A DNA stretch of 5,466 nt from Clostridiales bacterium (lineage in GTDB: Bacteria > Bacillota_A > Clostridia > Oscillospirales > Acutalibacteraceae). Location: contig VSOH01000117.1 in NCBI GenBank assembly GCA_009774735.1, positions 1-5,466 on the forward strand, written 5' to 3'. Below, piece after piece: positions 1 to 3,591 of this stretch (positions are counted from its first letter, which is position 1; every line of letters begins with the position of its first letter). The position numbers were made by a program, and so were the translations under genes. Below the pieces are notes generated by a model. It saw only the letters and a list, made by a program, of their open reading frames with translations, made no database searches and was not told the origin of the DNA.

Positions 1-60
1 GAATAAGGATATGAAAATTATTATGATAATTGCACATAATGAAATTAGTATCCCATTGTA
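1..60. other. Unassigned sequence left of the integrase junction
   Basis: No recognisable gene. One plus-strand frame runs in from the left edge and reads MKIIMIIAHNEISIPL from the ATG at 11, stopping at the TAG at 59-61. It does not resemble the integrase region expected before the KLKTASSKR segment that begins at about 61. The recombinase frame itself is closed by a TAG at 46-48, so a sequence junction or decay boundary probably lies between 46 and 61. The short reading frame could be the tail of a gene outside the window or chance. Confidence 0.3.
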
Positions 61-459
61 GGCAAGCTGAAAACCGCTTCAAGCAAGCGTATCGTACCCT
101 TAAACGAAACGGCTATTCAAGCGATTATCGAATTACGCAACGAGCGATATTTCGGTGAGAATGCACCATTGATACCCGATGCAGACGGCAACTTTACAAG
201 ACCGTTGAACTTGCGAAAGCGGTTTTATTCCATACTCGATGCGGCAGGAATCGAGAAAAAAGGTTTACACAGTCTGCGACACACTTTCGCAACAAAGCTT
301 GTAACAGGAGTACGAGCTGAGGACGGAACAGTAAAAGCATTAACACCGAGGCAGGTGGCAGACCTACTCGGACACACAACTTCGGAGATAACCGAAATGT
401 ATTATGTCAAACGAAACACGGATATGCTGATGGGCGTTACAAACGGATTTGAATTGTGA
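61..459 (+). pseudogene. Tyrosine recombinase (phage/ICE integrase), 3' fragment
   Basis: This is the C-terminal catalytic part of a tyrosine recombinase, the enzyme class that integrates and excises phages and conjugative elements. The frame is open from 49, but recognisable homology starts near 61 with GKLKTASSKRIVPL, the beta-hairpin before the catalytic core. Counting from the TTG at 169 (codon 1), the HxxR box is H34-S-L-R37, the later histidine is H69 in LLGHTTSEIT, and the tyrosine nucleophile is Y79 (codon 403-405) in MYYVK. The N-terminal DNA-binding domain and the segment with the first catalytic arginine are absent. No start codon or ribosome binding site lies upstream in frame, and the TTG at 169 falls inside the conserved domain, so it is not a real start. 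Intact relatives are usually 350-400 residues. The fragment reads towards the tRNA genes, the usual arrangement for an integrase beside its tRNA attachment site. It looks less AT-rich than the flanking genes, in keeping with transfer. It cannot be catalytic as it stands. Confidence 0.88.
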
Positions 460-545
460 TTGATGCTTTTTTGATGATGTACCAAACGGATTGCTTGGAT
501 TGTGTGGCACAAAGTGAACAAAAAACGGTGTGAAAATGAAAAGAT

Positions 546-569
546 GGCGTACGGAAAAGACCGTGCGCC
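546..569 (+). terminator. Stem-loop downstream of integrase, possible terminator
   Basis: GGCGTACGG pairs with CCGTGCGCC (one G-U pair) around the loop AAAAGA, and the stem can extend by about two more pairs. It lies some 90 bases past the integrase stop and is followed by TAGTTTTATC, which gives only a weak T-run on the plus strand. It may be the old integrase terminator or a structured site of the element. Termination strength is inferred from shape alone. Confidence 0.45.
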
Positions 570-601
570 GTAGTTTTATCTATATGGGAAAAGCAAGTAA
601 A

Positions 602-621
602 ATCGGCGTAAATAGCCGTAA
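602..621. repeat. Two tandem 10-bp repeats between int and tRNA-Trp
   Basis: ATCGGCGTAA is followed directly by ATAGCCGTAA, and looser copies seem to flank them (AGCAAGTAAA before, ATAAAGG after). The period of 10 is close to one helical turn. The position between an integrase gene and its likely attachment site is where arm-type integrase binding repeats are usually found. That role is an inference; the short repeat could be chance. Confidence 0.4.
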
Positions 622-634
622 ATAAAGGAAAAAA

Positions 635-659
635 GCACCGAAAATTCGGTGCTTTCTTT
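635..659. terminator. Terminator-like hairpin GCACCGAA/TTCGGTGC
   Basis: A perfect 8-bp stem (GCACCGAA at 635-642, TTCGGTGC at 645-652) encloses a two-base gap, so the true loop is somewhat larger. It is followed on plus by TTTCTTT and preceded on plus by a run of A, so it could stop transcription from either side. Just beyond it lies TTTGGCAGGGGC, a copy of the tRNA-Trp 3' end. On the minus strand it therefore sits where a tRNA-Trp terminator would sit, and it may be the older terminator, displaced by the insert at 669-814. Confidence 0.65.
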
Positions 660-668
660 GGCAGGGGC
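657..668 (-). repeat. Direct repeat of tRNA-Trp 3' end (att-like copy)
   Basis: TTTGGCAGGGGC at 657-668 is identical to 803-814. The 803-814 copy is the acceptor end of tRNA-Trp with its encoded CCA (GCCCCTGCCAAA on the minus strand). The copies are in the same orientation and 146 bp apart, and each is followed on the minus strand by a terminator hairpin. Duplication of a tRNA 3' end is the usual footprint of integration by a tyrosine recombinase, and an integrase fragment lies next to it. Twelve bases is short for an att core, so this is a reasonable inference rather than proof. Confidence 0.55.
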
Positions 669-774
669 TTTATAATCAACTCAATGCGTAAACAGTCCAC
701 CGGACTGTTTACTGTCAAAAGTGCAAGCACTTTTGAATTTCGTGGTTCAAATCCTTCTGCTTTAACAACAAAAT
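669..774. repeat. Compound palindromic repeat with tRNA-like end
   Basis: This non-coding block holds two adjacent perfect inverted repeats. GTAAACAGTCC / GGACTGTTTAC (688-698 and 702-712) has a 3-base loop. CAAAAGTGC / GCACTTTTG (716-724 and 727-735) has a 2-base gap. It then has GGTTCAAATCCTTCTGC (744-760), which matches the tRNA-Trp T-arm and acceptor sequence at 813-829 in inverted orientation at 16 of 17 bases. Palindromes with an ACAGTCC..GGACTGT core near tRNA-like sequence are, as I recall, a recurrent intergenic repeat in gut Clostridia, and their chance translations give spurious small proteins. It may be a miniature mobile or palindromic repeat element inserted at the tRNA 3' end. 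Confidence 0.6.
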
Positions 775-800
775 AAAAAGACACCCGCAGGCGTCTTTTT
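775..800 (-). terminator. Terminator of the tRNA operon
   Basis: On the minus strand AAAAAGACGCC pairs with GGTGTCTTTTT (one G-U pair) around the loop TGCG. The 3' arm ends in five T, and T-rich sequence follows. It begins five bases past the encoded CCA of tRNA-Trp. The A/T flanks are symmetrical, so it could also act on plus-strand transcription coming from the integrase side. Confidence 0.8.
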
Positions 801-804
801 GTTT

Positions 805-880
805 TGGCAGGGGCAGAAGGACTTGAACCCTCGGCACGCGGTTTTGGAGACCGCTGCTCTACCAACTGAGCTATACCCCT
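805..880 (-). tRNA. tRNA-Trp (anticodon CCA)
   Basis: A complete 76-base cloverleaf with encoded CCA. The acceptor stem AGGGGTA pairs with TGCCCCT, with discriminator G. The D stem is GCTC/GAGC, and the anticodon stem GCGGT/ACCGC encloses loop CTCCAAA with anticodon CCA (plus positions 845-847). The T stem is GAGGG/CCTTC around TTCAAGT. A1 and G73 match the Firmicute tRNA-Trp pattern. It is the second gene of a two-tRNA operon, 19 bases after the CAT tRNA. Its 3' end is duplicated at 657-668 and partly inverted at 744-760, marking it as the likely integration site of the element that left the integrase fragment. The tRNA itself looks intact. Confidence 0.97.
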
Positions 881-899
881 AAATATACTGCAAAAAATA

Positions 900-976
900 T
901 GGTGGGCCATCAGGGACTCGAACCCCGGACCGACCGGTTATGAGCCGGTGGCTCTGACCAACTGAGCTAATGGCCC
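900..976 (-). tRNA. tRNA with CAT anticodon (Met elongator or Ile2)
   Basis: A complete 77-base cloverleaf with encoded CCA. The acceptor stem GGGCCAT pairs with ATGGCCC, with discriminator A. The D stem is GCTC/GAGC, and the anticodon stem ACCGG/CCGGT encloses loop CTCATAA with anticodon CAT (plus positions 940-942). The T stem is CGGGG/CCCTG around TTCGAGT. The first acceptor pair is a normal G-C, so it is not initiator tRNA-fMet. The body (TTAGCTCAGTTGGT, GGCTCATAACCG, GGTTCGAGTCC) is very like Bacillus tRNA-Ile2, whose C34 is changed to lysidine by TilS. Elongator Met can carry the same loop, so the amino acid is left open. It is the first gene of the tRNA operon. Confidence 0.95.
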
Positions 977-997
977 ATATCCATTTGCGACTTTGAT

Positions 998-1026
998 ATA
1001 ATATCATTATTTCATTTCAAAGTCAA
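998..1026 (-). promoter_or_regulatory. Promoter of the tRNA operon
   Basis: On the minus strand, TTGACT (1026-1021) and TATTAT (1003-998) are separated by exactly 17 bases and closely match the sigma-A consensus TTGACA/TATAAT. A start of transcription near 990 would leave a leader of about 14 bases before the first tRNA, as expected for a stable-RNA operon. No other good promoter lies between the yhhN stop and the tRNAs. Confidence 0.8.
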
Positions 1027-1062
1027 TAGATTAAAGAAAAATTATTTAATTTGTTTGCTTTC

Positions 1063-1093
1063 TATTGCGGGAGAACAAAGTTCTCCCGCAATA
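1063..1093 (-). terminator. Strong hairpin ending the MATE-yhhN operon
   Basis: A perfect 14-bp inverted repeat (TATTGCGGGAGAAC / GTTCTCCCGCAATA) has a 3-base loop and starts 14 bases past the yhhN stop. The stem is GC-rich and very stable for this AT-rich region. No T-run directly follows on the minus strand (AGAAAGCAAAC); a run of T appears only some 15-20 bases further on. It is probably the 3' end of the operon, either as an atypical terminator or as a stabilising 3' structure. Confidence 0.6.
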
Positions 1094-1106
1094 CGGCTTA
1101 ATAAGC

Positions 1107-1799
1107 TCAGACAAACAATACTGATGCGGCAATAAGATACTGACCGGCATAATATAGGAAATGATTAATAAACAAGTGGTGCGGTTTATCTTTTCCTCTT
1201 CCGAAGAAAGTATTAGACAATACGGCATCAGACAGTGTAAACAATACTGAACCGACAGCCATAAGCAGATAGCCTTTTTGAAAGCCTGTTGTTATTGTAG
1301 CTATAATTGCAGTGACCATAGTCATTGCCAAAAATGCACAGTATATACCGACAATTCGTCTGTAAGCACCATAATGCACCTTCATAATATTTGCTGATGC
1401 TACTGTTAAAAAGCCGATAACAGCCGAAACAACTACTGAAACTAAAATGAAATACCATTTCATTTTAGTGGAGTAAATAATAGAGGCGATATAAAAAATG
1501 TGACCCACTAAAAAAAAGATAAAGCCACCCTTGAGATAAGTTTTTTCCTGTGCTTTATAAAGACCTTTAAGGTCAAGCAGAATATCACCTACCAAGCCGA
1601 GAGCTCCGCCCATAATAATAAGAGAGCCATATGTATAAGCCTGCGGATTATTTATTAACGCAAAAACAGCGGTTAACAAATAACAAAGGCTTGATACTGA
1701 CTTGAACAGCAGATTTTTTACACTGAAGCCCAGTCGCCTTTCATAACAGAAAATCAAAGAAACAATAACACCTACTGCAAGGACCGCATAATACATCAT
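1107..1799 (-). CDS. YhhN/TMEM86-family membrane protein (putative lysoplasmalogenase)
   Basis: A 230-residue, highly hydrophobic protein with about eight membrane spans, the usual size for the YhhN family. Conserved family features are a lysine in the second span region (K33), GD at 71-72 in LGLVGDILLDL, GH at 99-100, SD at 190-191 in GSVLFTLSDAVLSN, and H213 with YYAGQYLI at 216-223. The animal member TMEM86 hydrolyses the vinyl-ether bond of lysoplasmalogens, and some bacterial members share this activity. Activity here is inferred from the family. Many anaerobic Clostridia make plasmalogens, so a substrate is plausible. The ATG at 1799 follows the MATE stop by one base, and its ribosome binding site (GAGGT, 1812-1808, eight bases away) lies inside the last MATE codons, indicating translational coupling. 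A second ATG follows immediately, and either could start. The ligand of the neighbouring exporter is unknown, so a shared task is only suggested. Confidence 0.85.
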   Translation of the reverse strand: MMYYAVLAVGVIVSLIFCYERRLGFSVKNLLFKSVSSLCYLLTAVFALINNPQAYTYGSLIIMGGALGLVGDILLDLKGLYKAQEKTYLKGGFIFFLVGHIFYIASIIYSTKMKWYFILVSVVVSAVIGFLTVASANIMKVHYGAYRRIVGIYCAFLAMTMVTAIIATITTGFQKGYLLMAVGSVLFTLSDAVLSNTFFGRGKDKPHHLFINHFLYYAGQYLIAASVLFV

Positions 1800-1800
1800 T

Positions 1801-3150
1801 TTACTTTACCTCTTTCGTTGCAAGTTTTTTAAACACGGATTGTTTCTTTAAGTATATCACAACAAGGGGTATGTCTGCAAGTAGCCATGCAACAGGACCT
1901 GCATAACAAATTGCATTAAATCCGATTAAAGGGGTAAAAATCAATGCCACAGCAAGTCTTCCGAAGAATTCACCTGCTCCTGCAATTGTATTTGCATATG
2001 TAAAGCCAAGCCCCTGAAGTGTATTTCTGAAAACAAAAAGCACTGCAACAAGAGAATAACACTGAGCGATTGCCGACAGATATTGCCGTGCAGCGAACAT
2101 TATATCCGCGTTATAATCAGTCATAAACAGCTTTACCACTGATGGTCCTATCACAACAAGCAGCAAGCTGCAGACAATTGATACTGCGATGTCAAGCAAA
2201 AATATTTTTCTTACGCTCTTTACTATTCTGTCATAATTCCCGGCACCATAGTTTTGTGATACAAAGGTCATTGTACCCACACCAAGACCCGACATAGGAA
2301 TATTTGTTAACTGCTCTACCCTGCCCGCCGCTGTAAATCCGGCAATAACATTTGACCCGAACCCATTAACTGCCGTTTGCAGCGTCATAGAACCAATTGA
2401 CGTAATTGTAAACTGCAAAGAAATAGGTATACCCATTTTTATCTGATTAGACACAACCTTAGTATTCAGTTTTAAATCTGCCGCAGTAATATCAAGCTCT
2501 TTATTATGCCTGAATATATATACACCTGCCAGAACAGCAGCTATAAGCTGTGAAATGTTAGTTGCCCACGCAGCACCAATAACTCCCCATTTAAAATAAG
2601 CTACAAAAAGCAAATCAAGAAGGAAATTAACAAAAACACTAGCTATCAGGAAATAAAGCGGCTTTTTACTTTCCCCTACTGCACGTGAAAGAGCGTTAAA
2701 ATTGTTAAGCAGCATCTGCACAGGAACGGCAAAATAAAGTACATCAAGATAAGAAGCCGCCATATCAATAATGTCTTCAGGCGTTTTTAAAAGTCTTAAA
2801 AGCGGATAGCATAACAGATGTGCGGCTATAACGATTACGAGTCCAATAATGATTGAAAGGGAAATACTGTTACCGGCGTATTGATTCATTTTGCATTTAT
2901 CACCTGCGCCGAAGGTTTGGGCAACTGTTATTGTAAAGCCCGAAGTCAGACCCAAAGCAGCACCGATGATAAACCCGTTTATTGAACCAACACTGCCCAC
3001 AGCAGCAAGTGCATCTGTTCCTACAAATCTGCCGACAATAATATTGTCAATCAAATTGTAATTATACTGCAGCATAGAGCTTGCCATAATCGGCAAAGCA
3101 AACATTATTATACTTTTTATCGGCTTGCCTGTTAATAAATCATTTTTCAT
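1801..3150 (-). CDS. MATE-family multidrug/metabolite:cation antiporter
   Basis: A complete 449-residue MATE exporter, the normal length for this 12-helix family, which uses a Na+ or H+ gradient to expel cationic drugs or metabolites. The two six-helix halves are visible. The first has P20, NIIVGRFVGTDALAAVG (36-52), the QTFGAGD turn (78-84) and ALSRAVGESKKP (153-164). The second repeats the pattern with GIPISLQ (240-246), SQNYGAGNYDR (298-308), RNTLQGLG (375-382) and GPVAWLLADIP (418-428). The ATG at 3150 directly precedes KNDLLTGKPIKSIIMFALP, a typical MATE start, with CAGG ten bases upstream as a modest ribosome binding site. It is the first gene of an operon with yhhN, whose start it overlaps functionally. 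Palindromes at 3185-3207 suggest control by a dimeric repressor. The substrate cannot be told from sequence. It is nearer the general Clostridial MATE group than to any exporter I can name. Confidence 0.95.
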   Translation of the reverse strand: MKNDLLTGKPIKSIIMFALPIMASSMLQYNYNLIDNIIVGRFVGTDALAAVGSVGSINGFIIGAALGLTSGFTITVAQTFGAGDKCKMNQYAGNSISLSIIIGLVIVIAAHLLCYPLLRLLKTPEDIIDMAASYLDVLYFAVPVQMLLNNFNALSRAVGESKKPLYFLIASVFVNFLLDLLFVAYFKWGVIGAAWATNISQLIAAVLAGVYIFRHNKELDITAADLKLNTKVVSNQIKMGIPISLQFTITSIGSMTLQTAVNGFGSNVIAGFTAAGRVEQLTNIPMSGLGVGTMTFVSQNYGAGNYDRIVKSVRKIFLLDIAVSIVCSLLLVVIGPSVVKLFMTDYNADIMFAARQYLSAIAQCYSLVAVLFVFRNTLQGLGFTYANTIAGAGEFFGRLAVALIFTPLIGFNAICYAGPVAWLLADIPLVVIYLKKQSVFKKLATKEVK

Positions 3151-3173
3151 AATATATGTACCTGAATTTTGTT

Positions 3174-3207
3174 TTAATACATCTTAGTACTATTAACGGA
3201 AATAGTA
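3174..3207 (-). promoter_or_regulatory. Putative promoter with overlapping operator palindromes for MATE-yhhN
   Basis: Two overlapping palindromes lie 35-57 bases upstream of the MATE start. TAGTACTA (3185-3192) is perfect, and TACTATT / AATAGTA (3188-3194 and 3201-3207) is a perfect 7-bp inverted repeat with a 6-base spacer. On the minus strand a possible -10 TATTAA (3179-3174) and a poor -35 TTTCCG (3202-3197) stand 17 bases apart, so the palindromes would cover the spacer and -35. This is the layout of a repressor site, such as a MarR- or TetR-type regulator, often found before efflux genes. No regulator gene is in the window. The promoter call is weak; the palindromes are certain. Confidence 0.4.
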
Positions 3208-3333
3208 AATAGATTAAATGGAATAATTTTGTATTTTGAATATATAAATAGCTATTGTGTAAATTTTTAACTTATGATAAAACCATAGTGCAGAAATAAT
3301 AATTTCTCGTTTCGTTTTCAAAAGAGGAAAAAG
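3208..3333. other. AT-rich spacer without recognisable gene
   Basis: Very AT-rich sequence between the MATE control region and the small plus-strand frame. I see no gene, RNA or strong repeat. A weak plus-strand promoter could be assembled from TTGTGT and TAAAAC with a 17-base gap, but neither box is convincing. Confidence 0.4.
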
Positions 3334-3536
3334 ATGCATAAGACTAAAAAACGACTAAGTATATTCCTGCGTAATGCTTATAAGTATGTAACCATAAAGT
3401 TAAGGGCAAGTGCACAGGCAGAAAAACAATCGGTTATCACATCAATCTAAAGGGAACAGAATTTGTACCAAGCAGCAAAGGCGTCTTTAAGGCTATTAAA
3501 AACAGTGGAACTAAATCTGTTGTTACTTTAAAATAA
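3334..3536 (+). pseudogene. Small unrecognised reading frame, probably frameshifted
   Basis: I do not recognise this gene. An ATG at 3334 is preceded by a good ribosome binding site (GAGG at 3324-3327, six bases away) and opens a 38-codon basic frame starting MHKTKKRLSIFLRNAYK that stops at 3450. A second frame, shifted by -1, is open from 3384 to the TAA at 3534-3536. It reads like protein (TGRKTIGYHINLKGTEF, then SGTKSVVTLK) but has no start codon of its own. The frames overlap at 3384-3450, which includes an A5 run at 3422-3426. The simplest reading is one small gene of about 65 residues broken by an indel. A genuine 38-residue peptide or a remnant of a larger gene is also possible. It ends 17 bases before the terminator at 3554, which could serve it. 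Confidence 0.35.
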
Positions 3537-3553
3537 TCTTAATATTATAAACT

Positions 3554-3583
3554 AAAATGCAGTACATTTTGTACTGCATTTTT
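3554..3583. terminator. Bidirectional terminator between glmS and the small plus-strand frame
   Basis: A perfect 13-bp stem (AAAATGCAGTACA / TGTACTGCATTTT) has a 3-base TTT loop, and a T-run follows on plus (3579-3583). On minus the stem also ends in TTTT followed by AGTTT. It begins nine bases past the glmS stop, so its main role is probably ending glmS transcription, keeping the MATE operon independent. It could equally stop the plus-strand frame at 3334-3536. Confidence 0.85.
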
Positions 3584-3591
3584 ATCACTAA

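Larger units (their letters stand above)
460..634. other. Non-coding tail of the integrase remnant
   Basis: No gene of convincing length is present. A 19-codon frame (474-533, MMYQTDCLDCVAQSEQKTV) directly follows the integrase stop, but it has no clear ribosome binding site and I do not call it. The stretch holds a stem-loop at 546-569 and a 10-bp-period repeat at 602-621, both listed separately. It is best read as the non-coding end of the former integrated element, between int and the tRNA-Trp attachment region. Confidence 0.4.

Noticed and set aside
194..379. Minus-strand open frame opposite the integrase fragment
   Set aside because: Lies wholly antisense to the conserved recombinase domain, with no ribosome site or family features.
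169..459. Integrase fragment read as a complete 96-residue protein from TTG
   Set aside because: Homology clearly continues upstream of the TTG to about 61, there is no ribosome site, and a lone C-terminal half lacks the first catalytic arginine.
474..533. 19-codon frame directly after the integrase
   Set aside because: Too short, no clear ribosome binding site and no recognisable features; possibly former integrase-end sequence.
688..736. The paired palindromes considered as a CRISPR array or attenuator
   Set aside because: The two palindromes differ from each other, there are no regularly spaced repeats with unique spacers, and no leader peptide or T-run follows.
437..910. 157-codon minus-strand open frame across the tRNA-Trp gene
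   Set aside because: Its start and the segment RGIAQLVEQRSPKPRAEGS are a translation of tRNA-Trp itself, and the rest crosses two terminator hairpins and the palindromic repeat. It is a well-known kind of spurious protein.
1046..1458. Two minus-strand frames overlapping yhhN
   Set aside because: Both are out-of-frame shadows of the YhhN coding sequence, which has clear family motifs; one also runs through the 1063-1093 hairpin.
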